From: Allacma fusca
Taxonomy: Eukaryota; Arthropoda; Collembola; Symphypleona; Sminthuridae
Direction: 5' to 3'
Assembly (NCBI GenBank): GCA_947179485.1
Contig: OX359247.1
Coordinates: 42,508,801 to 42,572,800, forward strand
DNA length: 64,000 nt
Below, in pieces: positions 1-10,855 of the stretch. Each line of letters starts with the position of its first letter. Position 1 is the first letter of the stretch. A model generated the notes under the pieces. It searched no databases. It was not told the origin of the DNA and saw nothing but the letters and a program-made list of their open reading frames with translations. Both the position numbers and the translations under genes were made by a program.

Positions 1-1517
1 CTGCCTTTCGGGCAGCATAGTAAGGACACGCTTTGTGTTCATCTCTTGCTATTGTCACAAGTTCTTCAATGTCCACTGGTTCTGACAGAATCTAAAGGCA
101 TTTAAATTATTTTCAATAAAATCGAACTCAGCATAGTAACAAAGTCTTAATTTTAGCCATAACTAATTTTTACAGTATTCTTCAAATCTTCAATTGCATT
201 ATGCTTAAAGTAAGGACATCCAGAACAAGATTTTAATTTCTTATTTTCAGACTTTGTCACTCCTTTACTTCCTTTCTGAAGGTCAAGACACCTGAAATCA
301 AAAAATATTATAGTAACTAAAAACTCCTCAGTTTAATTAAATTATACTTACTCACTTTTCATTGATGAGCGACAAATTTTTAAGGCGGTTGACCTCAGGA
401 TTTATACATAAATTCTGTCTTGATCCCAGAGTAGCCACAGTGACTTTTCTCCCAAAAGAAGTTCTCTGAAGTTCTTTCACGAACTGGCTCAGCTGTGAAT
501 GCGTGCGCGATGCAAATATTATCTACATATATCGCAAGAATGCAAAAGCACAAATAACTTTTAAATATACTTTTAAAACCTCACAGGATTTCCATTTCCC
601 AAATTAAACTACCTTCAAAGGGAAAAATTCCGGCTCTTCCAAATCTTCGTCCTCGGATAAGTCCGCATCCGAATAATTACTAATAGCAAAGTCGTCCAGC
701 AAGTAATCAAATTCATCCTCAGGCTCACCTTCCACTTTCTTTTCTTTCTCAATTTTCGTATTCCCCTTAGGAAACCTGGCTGAGATCGTCATTGTCTTCT
801 TTCTCTTACTCCCTAGTACTTTCTTCCTCCTGGCAATAGTTTCTTCCAAGAACTGCAACTCCCGCTTCGCTTTACAAATCGACTCTTTCTTCTTCCTTAA
901 TTCATGCTGACTAGCAATCCAGTTTGTTGAAGCAATTACAGCTTTCTCTATAAAAAATAAACCCAAAATTCGCTCAATTCCCATTCCATTACACCAGTTA
1001 AAATTTCTCTCCTTTCAAAGATCTCCTACTCATGCTCCTATCATCAAAACCAACCCATCATCACCCGCCACCATAAAAATCCCCAAAAAAATCCCCAAAA
1101 AAATCCCAATAAAAATCCACCATAACAGAAATACCTTCGTCCGCCAAATTAAAACTGTTTATAAATTTGTCCAAATCCTCCCTTCGTTGTTCTTCATGTT
1201 TCTCCATCCATGTCAATGCACCACAGAGTAAGCTCAACGATTTACCCTAGAAAGAGAGACAAAGCAATCACTGACATAAAATTCACATTTGCACACTCCA
1301 TCTCTCACAATCCATTTAATTGCCACATAATAGCCTTTTAATTGTAATAGGTACAAACCGTTCCGGTAGGACTCTCGAAAATCCCCACACATTTCTTTTC
1401 CAAAGCCGAAAACAAAGCCTTCATAAAATCCTTTTGGATACCGTAAGGTTCAAAAGGGAAGCTGAAATCTTCCGGGGGAGAGATACTCGACTCGGGCAAT
1501 TCCGGCACTTCGAACAT
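1..1517 (-). CDS. DDX11: ATP-dependent DNA helicase DDX11/CHL1, 5' half (cut by window edge)
   Basis: This is an XPD-family iron-sulfur 5'-3' DNA helicase that acts in the nucleus in sister-chromatid cohesion and replication-fork repair (family knowledge). Six exons are visible on the minus strand: 1517-1359, 1246-1135, 947-613, 522-356, 291-174 and 91-1, all joining in frame at GT/AG sites. Exon 1 carries FPFEPYGIQ and ends in FESPTGT; exon 2 opens with GKS, so Walker A (TGTGKS) is split by an intron. Exon 3 is the acidic, charged insert. Exon 4 has motif Ia ([13 protein letters not shown]). Exons 5 and 6 hold the Fe-S cysteine region (CSGCPYF, then ACPYYAARK). The start at MFEVPELP was chosen because it immediately precedes the conserved segment. 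The C-terminal helicase domain lies beyond base 1. It is divergent from the next gene on the plus strand. Confidence 0.92.
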
Positions 1518-1899
1518 TTTAACAGCCCAGTCACAAATTAACAACTCAACCAACAAATAAAATTTAAAGCAAAATAAAAGCACCACGACAAATTAGACAC
1601 TTTCCAAAAATTAAAATGTTTGAGTAAAGACCGATCAAAAATTCATTCCAGGAATCCAGCCAACCCCTTCCCTCTCAAACAAATGACAAGGACGTACGCA
1701 AGGATGCAAGATCAAATCCGTCCCCCCAAAATTATCACATGTAATTAAACTCTGTCTACAGGGTAAGTAAATAAAAGATAAAGAGGTGATAAGGTCAGGA
1801 GGGTCACGATATATAAGGAGCAATACTTTTGTATATGCAGGCTCCAGTACATCCGTACAACTGTGAACTGTGTATGATTTGAGTTACGAATTCCGAATG
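1518..1899. other. Intergenic, upstream of DDX11-like gene
   Basis: This AT-rich stretch should hold the promoter of the minus-strand helicase gene. I see no further coding signal or repeat in it. Confidence 0.4.
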
Positions 1900-1907
1900 A
1901 ACCGCAG

Positions 1908-2632
1908 CAGTGCTGCCCGCCAGCCCTTCGAAGTCAAGTCTAGTCTAGTCAACCACAATATGCATTCGACATAGTCTAGTCAAGTCAAGTCACCTGGATT
2001 TTCCATCCAGCTAGTCAAGTCAAGTCATAGTCTCAGAATAGGGCAGGAAAGTGTAGTCAAGTCCTAGTCAAGTCAAGTCTTCCAGTCTTACAGCTAAAGC
2101 AAATATTCCCACCAAGTAGCAGCTTGTGATGATTGAAATACTTAATCTTTTCTACTTAAGCATGAAAAAGTGAATTCGAAGTTTTATTACTCCATTTCTA
2201 ATCCCACTGGGAATTTTTACTAATTTCTCATTTTTGGATTCTGCTCGTTGTTTACAAATAATATTCACTTTGAATTTATTCGAAACAACGCTACCTTCCA
2301 TCAATGCATTGCTTAAATTTGTGTCGCAGTAGTGGATGAAGCTAGATGAAAACCTGCAAACGTAATAATTTGCATGATTTTGGAATTTTATCGACCGCTC
2401 GAGGGTGCTGGCGTTAGTCATGACTTGACTAGAAAATGCCAACGAAAACGGCTAGTCGAGTCAAGTCAATCACTAAGTTGTTATCCCTGCAAGGAGTCTA
2501 GTCAAGTCAAGTCCCATAATTATACAAACAGGATGTAGTCCAGTCAAGTTTTACTGCAATGGTATTTTTGCCTGCAAGTCTAGTCAAGTCGCAAGTTTTC
2601 AAGTCAAGTCTGACTTGACTCGGGCAGCACTG
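1908..2632. mobile_element. Non-autonomous hAT-like element (725 bp)
   Basis: The left end begins CAGTGCTGCCCG and the right end is its exact inverse, CGGGCAGCACTG. The 8 bases AACCGCAG stand directly outside both ends (1900-1907 and 2633-2640). An 8-bp target duplication with CAGTG-type termini is the hAT signature. Inside each end lie many copies of AGTCAAGTC, often doubled as TAGTCAAGTCAAGTC (about 1930-2080 and 2450-2610), around a unique core. I recognise no transposase, so it would need one supplied by another copy. Confidence 0.85.
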
Positions 2633-2666
2633 AACCGCAGAATGAACGTTTCCCGCTATACACAAT

Positions 2667-2668
<2 letters not shown>

Positions 2669-2702
<34 letters not shown>
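2669..2702. repeat. (AC)n microsatellite
   Basis: An uninterrupted AC dinucleotide run lies just outside the right target duplication of the hAT-like element. Confidence 0.95.
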
Positions 2703-2709
<7 letters not shown>

Positions 2710-3066
2710 GTCTACTTCACAGACACAGCCTCCAGTAATGCCTCACATTTGAACCCCAAACCCCAACTCTGATGCTTGCGGCACACATCCTCACTTTGCA
2801 TGCTCCCATTCATTTTTTGAGGGTAACTCATTCCACGTCTACCCTAATGCTATTAAACACACGTCCTTCCAGTGCTTCACAGAGATTGTACCCCGTATGT
2901 GTTTCACAGTGAGATGGTAAGTACAGTAACACACTGTGAAATAAATTATTGTCGGCGGGACCTGCTGTCTGTCTAATTGTAAGTCTAGAACCTGTACATT
3001 TTATTACAAAATATTCCCTCATCAAATGTCAGAGCACCTTGCATTTTTGCAGACACGTGTGCTGGG
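2703..3066. other. Intergenic / possible upstream exon of JmjC gene
   Basis: A pyrimidine-poor but usable acceptor (TTTTTGCAG) ends at 3052, and the JmjC frame stays open from there to the first ATG. A 5' exon further upstream is therefore possible. Nothing else is seen. Confidence 0.35.
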
Positions 3067-4425
3067 ATGTTGGATACAATTAATTACTCAGGGGTAGGAT
3101 CCTGTGAGCTGACTCAAGTCCTCACGACAGGTGACATAACACGTGGGGAATTGGGGTACTTGCCATTCTACACTTTTGTGAAGGATATTGAGACGGTGAA
3201 GGTCGTCTCATTTCCTCCCGAGTACGATTATTATGAGAGGAAAGACTTTCACTTGAGTAAGCTCCAACAGAACAAGGTACGAGTCGTGGAGAGGGTGCGT
3301 TTCAAAGACGTGAGGAAAAATCTTGGGATTTATTACAAGACTATCGTTGAGGACCAGAAGTTGATGGATACGACTGTCAAGGACTTTGTGCCGGATGAAG
3401 TGTCCTATTCCTGTCTCCCTACCCCGAGGCAATGGTCATGGAGTAATGTGAAGGAAATTGATGAGTTAATTGACACCTGTGTAGGGAAGACCTTTGAGTA
3501 TATCCCTCAGATAGAGTTCGTTGTGGACAGTTTAAGGAACTTGAATCCCTTCCATGTACGGAAATTACATTCCCCGCTTATGTACTTCCCCCAGATAATC
3601 GCCCGGATGGGTTTGCCTTGGAATTTTTTGGGGACACCGGAAAGCGCGGCGGCCTTCCATATTGAGGATTTATCCGAGTGCTCAACCATGTATCATTATT
3701 TCGGAAGCACAAAAATTTTCATATGTATTAAGAGAGAGAGTACGGAATTATTTGAGAGGAATCTACGACGGATTTTAAATGTTAACTCGTCCTGCCCGGC
3801 TGCCCTACGTATATATAAACCTCTGGTGAAATTGGCAGTTTTAGAAGAGTGGAATGTAAAGTACACTGTTGTTTTTTTGAATCCGGGGGAACAAATTTTT
3901 GTGGCGAGTGGGATATATCATGCTGTGGTGAATACTGGGTATAATTTTGCCACATCTGTAGCATATGCGGATGGACGTTGGGGCATTATGGACCTCAAAT
4001 TGTGCATGTGCAAAAAGCGGCAGCATGGAGTAGAATGGCATAATGTGAATCAATATTTAATTTACAATCATTGGAGTCAGTATGAGGACGACCAACGCCG
4101 GAAATTGCAACTTGCCCCAAATGTAAACATAAAAGAACGGATTTGTCCCATTTGTGGGAGGACCATTTCAAGCGTGTGGAATCTCAGGAAGCATGTTCAA
4201 ACCCATACTAACGATAGGCGTAAATTTTATGAATGTTTTTACTTATTTTTATATAAATTTATATTCTATTCTTAATTATTTCAAATTGTTTCAGTATAAC
4301 AGATTTTTAATATTTCGTTTTATTTATTCCCAGCATATCCGTGCCTGATGTGTAGGGCAAAATTCAAGCGCAAGGCGCATTTAGTGCGGCACACTACAAC
4401 TTGTCCACATAAACCTGCAAAGTAA
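3067..4425 (+). CDS. JmjC-domain protein with two C-terminal zinc fingers
   Basis: This is a Fe(II)/2-oxoglutarate-dependent JmjC protein, probably a histone demethylase or related hydroxylase in the nucleus. Exon 1 is 3067-4219 and exon 2 is 4334-4425, giving 414 residues. The JmjC fold spans about residues 165-305: the iron ligands are H198 and E200 (AAFHIEDL) and H285 (SGIYHAVVNTGYNFA), with the KDM4/KDM5-like G-F/Y-N-x-A following. After it comes a C2H2 finger, C360-x2-C-x12-H-x3-H380. Splicing to exon 2 supplies a second, C2HC-type finger (PCLMCRAKFKRKAHLVRH then TTTC) and the stop. Without the splice the frame runs into an AT-rich intron and ends at 4275. I see no clear JmjN domain; the first 160 residues are unlike families I know. 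The start may lie further upstream. Which JmjC class it belongs to is uncertain. Confidence 0.8.
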
Positions 4426-4930
4426 AGTTGTTACACGTTTACAATGCACATATGTATGTTCATAGGATGGGACGAATGAGGGGGTGCAAAAAATTGGAAA
4501 TGTATGACAGCATTGCGATACATTATAACTTCATCTTTGAAATTCGTTGCGTAAGGATGTAGAAAATAGCCTTTTTGATGGGGCTGATTTTTTCTTTAGA
4601 AATATGCTGTTATGTCTGTGTATTGGTTCTGGGTAGGACTTACTGACACTGGCTTATCGTAGTAATTTTAATATGAAAGCTCAGCTTCAAACTTGTACTC
4701 ATTTGGGTATTTCCTATTCATAGATAACTTGCCAGAATGAAAGTAGTTGTCGAAATGGAAAGCGGGCTATAGAAGCTGCTTTACAGCATCTCATGGGTCA
4801 GCAGAAGACCTTTGGAAAACTTTAAATGTAAGTTATGATTTTGAACTTCTATTGAACTATTAGTAGTAGGGACATTATAATTATTGTTATTATAGTGGAA
4901 AAAGTAAGGAAGTCGACTCACAATACACTG
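4426..4930. other. 3' flank of JmjC gene, no gene seen
   Basis: This is the 3' untranslated region and spacer of the JmjC gene. No coding, RNA or repeat signal was found. Confidence 0.35.
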
Positions 4931-4935
4931 TTTAA

Positions 4936-5457
4936 CATGTATTGGACCATTGGGGTAGTGGTTCACCTCGCCCCATAGCCCCGGAGGGGTAGAAAAGATA
5001 TTCGATTCCTAACGATTTAGCAACTCTTTACCAGTATTTTCAAAATGTTATTCATCCCGTGTGCCCAAATATTTATACACAGCGCAAGTAAAACAAAAAT
5101 TGTTTTGGGGCTTAGATTGTTTACTCAAATTTTGGAAACCATATATAACAATATTTTTAAGGTTCGTTTAAATTTTCTTGGCTTTCCGGGAGCTAAAAAA
5201 CAGGTTCCTAAAACAGGGTAAACAATGGTGGGTATAACCCATAAAAACAGTGATTCAAACCCAGGAGCAAAGTGCGACAGATGCGGAAAACCAGGAATGA
5301 TTTTTCTATTTTTCATGGACGATCTGGCGTCCATGAACTCATTTAATACTGTGTTTGCAGTTAATTTCAGAGAGAATCATTTCCGGACAATTTGTGTATA
5401 AATAATTACGTACAGCCAAATGTGTTTATTTCAAATGTATCAATGGTCCACTACGTG
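4936..5457. mobile_element. TTAA-flanked inverted-repeat element (piggyBac-like MITE)
   Basis: The ends CATGTATTGGACCATTG and its inverse (differing at two positions) are each preceded or followed by TTAA (4932-4935 and 5458-5461), the target site of piggyBac elements. Just inside the left end, about 4950-5010, is a tRNA-like stretch with an A-box-like TAGTGGTTCACC and a B-box-like ATTCGATTCC. No transposase frame is present. The assignment to piggyBac rests only on TTAA and the inverted ends. Confidence 0.6.
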
Positions 5458-5462
5458 TTAAA

Positions 5463-6094
5463 GCAGCTAATTCCTTTAAATTATAATTGTTTGAATGCGC
5501 TCGTTGTTTACAAATTTTGGATGGCACAGTTGAATCTAAAATAAGAAATATACAATTTGCAACGAAACTTACATTGGCAATTAGCATCTGTTTCACACAA
5601 ATTGTCCTTTATATTTTCATTTTCAAAGAAAATACGAACAACGAAATGGGAACTGTAAAACTGTAAACAATGTTTGTGGACAGTGACCAATGAACAAGGC
5701 GACTTCTAATAATTGTTATTGAATAGAAACTCTTGGACGTCAGATGGGGACGGCCCGTGACAAAATGCCACTCCTGTGATGATAAAAACACGTGGTGTAC
5801 AAAACGCGGTAATTTTGTTTTTAAATCAAAACCTAATCAAAATTCAAGAACGAATTTTATACTCAAAGACGAGCAGTGCTTCAACTACAAGTAGTTACAA
5901 GTAAACTCAATTTTTGGCAACAAGTTTGGCACAGTTTAATTAATTTTTCCAATTATTTTCATAATATTATATTTCTTGCACTTGCAATTTCAGATTTTAC
6001 AAGTGTAAATGTGCGCTGTAAAGTAGACGCGGAACTGCTTGCGAAAGCATTTAATATATAATTATTTTAAGTATAAGTTGAAACCGCGAATAAC
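5463..6094. other. Intergenic, upstream of PRPF18
   Basis: This AT-rich spacer must contain the PRPF18 promoter. Short open frames here show no recognisable protein. Confidence 0.35.
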
Positions 6095-7448
6095 ATGGAA
6101 CAACTGAAAGCTGAAATTGAGAGAAAAAGAAAGCAGCTGGCCCAAACTGTTGGAACTGGTCCGGAGAAAAAATATTTCAAAAGGGCAGAGTTGATGGCGA
6201 AACATGAAGAGGAATATTTGAAGAAACATGCACCGCAGAAATTGGCACAAAATCTTCCCTTGATCCAATCTGTAAGTTTACAAATTGTAGCTAGTACAAC
6301 AACCACAGGAATTTCTCAAATCTGAGATGTCCTGAAAATGTAGCTTTGAATTGGAATGCTTGAAGTTTTGCTTGTATAAATACAGCTATGATGTAATTAT
6401 TCCAGGCTGCAAGTGGGTCATCTAAATTAGGCACCGCAACGACGTACCCAGGGAATGTCGAGGATCTACCGAAACTCTCAAGAAGGGAAGTTATTCGTCG
6501 TCTTCGAGAACGAGGAGAGCCAATCCTTTTATTTGGAGAGTCCGAGCCAGAAGCTGTGAAACGTCTGAGGAAACTCGAGATCTTAGAACCGGAAATAAAT
6601 CGTGGTCTGAGAAATGACTTCCAAGCAGCATTGGAGCAAGTGGACCAGGCCTATTTGGAAGAGATGTTGAGATCCGTCAAGCCTGAAACGACAGATCAGA
6701 AAAAGCCCGGAGATGTGCATGTTCAAGAAGATAATTACACCTTTGAAAGCTTAAGGGTTACAGCTACAGAAACCTTTGCGGACAAAAAGAACCTGGAGGG
6801 TCATGCTAAAATGATTTTGACTTGGTGCAAGTTTATTCTGAAAACTTGGGGTCAGCTCCTTAATTCCAGAGCAGAAGAAGAAAAACTGAGCGTGAGAGGG
6901 AAATTAGCTTCAGCTACTTACACCCAGACTGTTGTAAGTTGTAAGATTTAAGCCTTTTGCAAAAACAAATTATTAATAATTTGTATCGCTGTGAATATAG
7001 ACCATCCCAACTATTAAATCTCTAATTTTTATTTACGGCATTTCAGGAATACCTTCGCCCCCTTTTCCGGAAACTTAAATCACACACATTGCCAGACGAT
7101 ATTCTAGAAGCCCTTACGGAAATTGTCAGTTTTATGCTGGACAAGGAATATCTTCGAGCCAACGACGCTTATTTGGAAATGGCTATTGGGAACGCACCGT
7201 GGCCGATTGGAGTCACCATGGTTGGTATCCATGCTCGTACCGGACGAGAAAAGATTTTCTCTCGGAACGTCGCTCACGTTATGAACGATGAGACGCAGCG
7301 CAAATATATCCAAGGATTGAAAAGAATCATGACGAAATGTCAGTACATTTTCCCCACGAATCCCTCCAAGTCCGTTGAGTTTGTTCCTGGAGATGTCTCG
7401 GACTTCGTAGAAAGAGTTGAAATGTCAGACCGAGCCAACCAGAAATAA
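6095..7448 (+). CDS. PRPF18: Pre-mRNA-splicing factor 18
   Basis: Prp18 is a U5-associated factor that acts in the second catalytic step of splicing (family knowledge). Three exons, 6095-6271, 6406-6933 and 7047-7448, all phase 0, give 368 residues, close to the human protein. The N-terminus is a charged helix ([17 protein letters not shown]). Residues about 83-107 are the PRP4-like/SFM motif ([20 protein letters not shown]), followed by the [18 protein letters not shown] segment. Exon 3 holds the conserved C-terminal Prp18 helical domain, including the [20 protein letters not shown] loop. The first ATG of exon 1 fits the family N-terminus. A possible poly(A) signal ATTAAA lies near 7515. I see nothing abnormal. 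Confidence 0.95.
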
Positions 7449-7850
7449 CGGATTAGCAAGCCATCATTTTATTTTACCTCTCACATTTTGTAATATTTTT
7501 CCTCGTTGTTTCTCATTAAATTTTGTTTTAGCAACGTGAATCAGTTGTAGTTATCGTTCTGCTTAATTATTCATATCTTCATTTTCATTCATTATCTCCA
7601 CTTTCGTACGGGATTATAACAAATACGTTCACAACAATCTGCTTTCACCTTCCAGGTTAACCCTTCCATTGCCTGTTGTAATACACCCCTAGGTCATCTA
7701 GGCTAAATGTATATTCGCATCGAGCTATCCATCACAAACCATTTGTTAAGGTTCATTCACGTTTAGTTCTAAAAGGAGGAAAAGCGTCGAATTTGCAATT
7801 ACCATTACCTTACTTTCCTTACCAGTCCAGTGCTTCAACTTTTAATTATA
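7449..7850. other. 3' flank of PRPF18, no gene seen
   Basis: This is the untranslated region and spacer leading to the pogo-like element. The TA target site stands at 7849-7850. Confidence 0.35.
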
Positions 7851-8676
7851 CAGTAAAACCTGTATATAGTGGTTTCTCTAGGGAACCTAATATTTGACCA
7901 CTATGTACAGTGACCACTATACTCAGTATAGTGGTCATGGACCACAATATAGGGTATATATGTATATTAAATGAATATTTTAACGCGTTTAAGAAGACAT
8001 CTGGTCGCATTTTTTGTACATAATCATTAATTTTTGACCGTTTAAAAGTTTTCAACTTGTGTTGAGCAAGATATTCTGTATAACGATAATTCTATATAGT
8101 AATTCTAAATATGGTTTTTGAATACTAGGTGAAATAGTTTCCAACTATCGTAAAATTACTTTATTATTGACGCCGGCAGATTCTCCGCAAATATAATTTA
8201 AACAAATATAATATTTCTTCTTCCAAGATTCAATACAAACATTGCTTGCTGGCAATCCTGCCTACACGAATTTCAATTTGAGATTTTTCAATATTTCTAA
8301 TATTCTCTATTTTTCGAAATGGAAATCAAAGTGTTTTTGAACTGTGCGTGGTATGGAGATATGGTACCGGGAATATGCTTTATTTAAGAAACCGTAATCT
8401 AGAATAATCTTAGAAATCTATAGAAATTATGAGCAACGATTTCGTGTGCACATGATTTTTAATGCTGACCACTGTATTCAGAGCTCGAAGCATGCATTTC
8501 GTCATGAATGGACATAAACCAGGGACCATTATTGACAGGGGACCACTATAGAGAAAACCACTGTATACAGGGTTAACGTAATGTTAAAACATAGGGCGCA
8601 TGACGGGGACACACGATATTGGCCACTGTGAACAGGAGACCACTGTATAGGTGGTCACTATATACAGGTTTTACTG
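7851..8676. mobile_element. Pogo/Tigger-like non-autonomous element (826 bp)
   Basis: The left end CAGTAAAACCTGTATATAG and the right end CTATATACAGGTTTTACTG are exact inverses, each flanked by TA. CAGTNAAACC ends with a TA target duplication are typical of the pogo/Tigger branch of Tc1/mariner. The interior repeats the words ACCACTATA and TATAGTGGTC in both orientations near both ends. No DDE transposase reading frame is recognisable. Confidence 0.8.
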
Positions 8677-8678
8677 TA

Positions 8679-9318
8679 TATGCTAGCATAGTACAAGCAT
8701 ACATGTCTTCTTGTGTGTGTACATGCTAATATTATACAGTAACATGAAATCCATACAACATAAAATAATGATATCCATAAACAGTACAATTATTACGGAA
8801 GTTATAACCTAGTTTTCTTGAGTACACATTAGTTTCGCCATTCTTCATTCATGTGTGAATACTACAGACCGTAGGCTGTTTTACCAACAGGAAGGAAGCA
8901 CGGATTTGAGTTCTTAAGGTTACTGTGAGGTTTGCCTGTTACACCTTAAGGAGAGTAGACGTCAGTGTCACTGCAATTTACTTATTGTCAAGCGAAAGGA
9001 CAGCATGAGTATGAGTGTCATACGGCCGTGGCCTATATTTCCATTCATTAGCTTTCATACCACATAATGCAGGGAAAAATCATTAGAACCAACTTGTACA
9101 ACTGCCAATGTTGGTATTTAGTCACCGCCATAAGAACACAGAGGCGCAATTTTTGGAGGACGTACATACATATGGTCATAAGCGTACAGAAGTGAAGTGA
9201 GAGTGAGGTACTCAGAGGAGTTGAGAGGAGCATTCTTATATAACGTGAGAAAGTGAGAGTCATTCATTCATTCTCATTGTCAGTTGCTTGTAAGAATTTG
9301 AAGTAACAGGAGTGAAAA
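8679..9318. other. Spacer and probable 5' untranslated exon of msrA
   Basis: A donor GTAAGT starts at 9319 and an acceptor ends at 9537, so a non-coding first exon of the next gene probably ends at 9318. Nothing else is recognised. Confidence 0.4.
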
Positions 9319-9540
9319 GTAAGTACAGTATACTAGTTTATTTAATTGCTGCTGTAATAGTTCTCTATTATTTAAAAAAATAAGAAGTATTTCTTACCGT
9401 ACTACTAGTGTAAATGATATTTGTAATCTCGCGTAAAATATTGATTTTGTGTAGATGATTATGTACATAATTATAAAAATTGACAACCAGCGCTAGCATA
9501 AAAAGTTGTGTAAATAATGTGAATTTTGATTCAACAGGAT

Positions 9541-10855
9541 ATGTTAAAATATTTCCAGAAAATATTGGCTTGCTCGGATTCACCATTGGTAAGTATATCT
9601 ACTTCTCGTGTCATCAGAAAAATAATTATTTATCCAAAAAGTTCTTTTGAAGTTATAGCGAAGTTACAATATACTTATACTTTTACACATGAACCACAAT
9701 TGGACTGGTTGACATGTGGCTCTGTGAAGCATGAATATTAGTTAGAAAGTCAATGTAATAATAACTTTTAATAAAATTGTATTTTTGATTAGGCTGTTAT
9801 ACAATCCCAACAAGTTGTTAAATCAATAGCCCCCATTGAGAAAGAAGGGAAGGCCCCAGTTGGGATAAGAGGCATTGCGGTAATGGGTGACGAGGCTTAT
9901 GAAAAATGGGTCGGGGAAACAGCGTCCTTTGGAATGTCCTGATTTTGGTTCCCGGAGGCACAATTCGGTTGTGCCCCGGGAGTGATCCGCACGAAAGTTG
10001 GCTACGCTGGAGGAACACAGGGGCATCCAACTTATCGTCGCATGTAAGTGATTTGAAGCAAAGAAATTGCAAGCATTAAACATTAAAGAAATTATTATTA
10101 AAAGAAATTATGAATACGTCAGTGATGATTGTTGCTGCTAAAATAAAATACAGACTGAATTTTGTTCATAAGGGGTGATCACACCGAAACTGTACAGATT
10201 GAGTATGATCCCGAAGTCACCAGCTATGGAAATATGTTGGATATATTTTGGGCTAATCACAATCCAACTTCAAAATGTTCTAGACAGGTGAGTATTTAGG
10301 TTTATTGATCTCATTTTAATTAATTACTGTATCATTTCATCAGGAGTTTACAGTCTGAAAGTTTCGAGTATAAAGATTGTTTATATGTATCTATATTGTC
10401 TCCTGTAGTACATGTCTGCCATATTCTACCACACCAACGAACAAAAGCAACTGGCGGAGGAGTCCCTCAAAAGTCAGCAGAAAAAGCGGGCTCAAAAGAT
10501 AACAACGAAAATTGTGCCTGTTGGAACTTTCACGGATGCCGAAGAGTAAATTTTATAATTTCCAGTTTTTAAACGATAGATTTGGGAAAGTTGCATACTG
10601 TAAATTATGGTTTTTGTTTTGAATAGCTACCATCAGAAGTACTTGCTTCAACGTCATCCACGGATACTTACAGATTTGGATATGGATCCAGGTGAGCAAC
10701 TAAATCGTTCCTTTGTGACAGCAAGGCTAAATGGATATGTGGGAGGATTTGGAAGCCTAGATAATTTTGAGAAAGAGAAGGAATTGCTGAACTTACCCCC
10801 TACAGTTGAGAAGTATGTTAGGTTACTTATTAAGAATGGCAAAAGCCATTGGTAA
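9541..10855 (+). CDS. MSRA: Peptide methionine sulfoxide reductase MsrA, probable selenoprotein (TGA at active site)
   Basis: MsrA reduces methionine-S-sulfoxide in proteins. Coding exons are 9541-9588, 9793-10043, 10173-10287, 10409-10545 and 10627-10855, all in frame, giving 259 residues if the TGA at 9940-9942 is read as an amino acid (residue 66). The surrounding residues are FGMS-[TGA]-FWFPEAQFG. The usual active site is FGMGCFWG, so TGA sits precisely on the catalytic Cys, and the Glu five residues later is kept. Conserved segments follow: GVIRTKVGYAGGT, GDHTETVQIEYDPEV, FWANHNPT, CSRQYMSAIFYH and EDYHQKYLLQRH, then a roughly 60-residue C-terminal extension ending KSHW. Coding is clean on both sides of the TGA, which argues for selenocysteine rather than decay. 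I could not locate a convincing SECIS hairpin by eye. A poly(A) signal lies at 11164. Confidence 0.88.

Noticed and set aside
1930..2610. CRISPR-like or satellite array from AGTCAAGTC repeats
   Set aside because: Repeats are irregularly spaced, very short, within a eukaryotic region, and bounded by hAT-type inverted ends and an 8-bp target duplication.
9940..9942. TGA in msrA as a simple nonsense mutation or pseudogene
   Set aside because: Every other exon is intact and in frame, and the stop falls exactly on the catalytic Cys codon. Random decay would not choose that site. A sequencing error remains possible and is listed as a refuting result.
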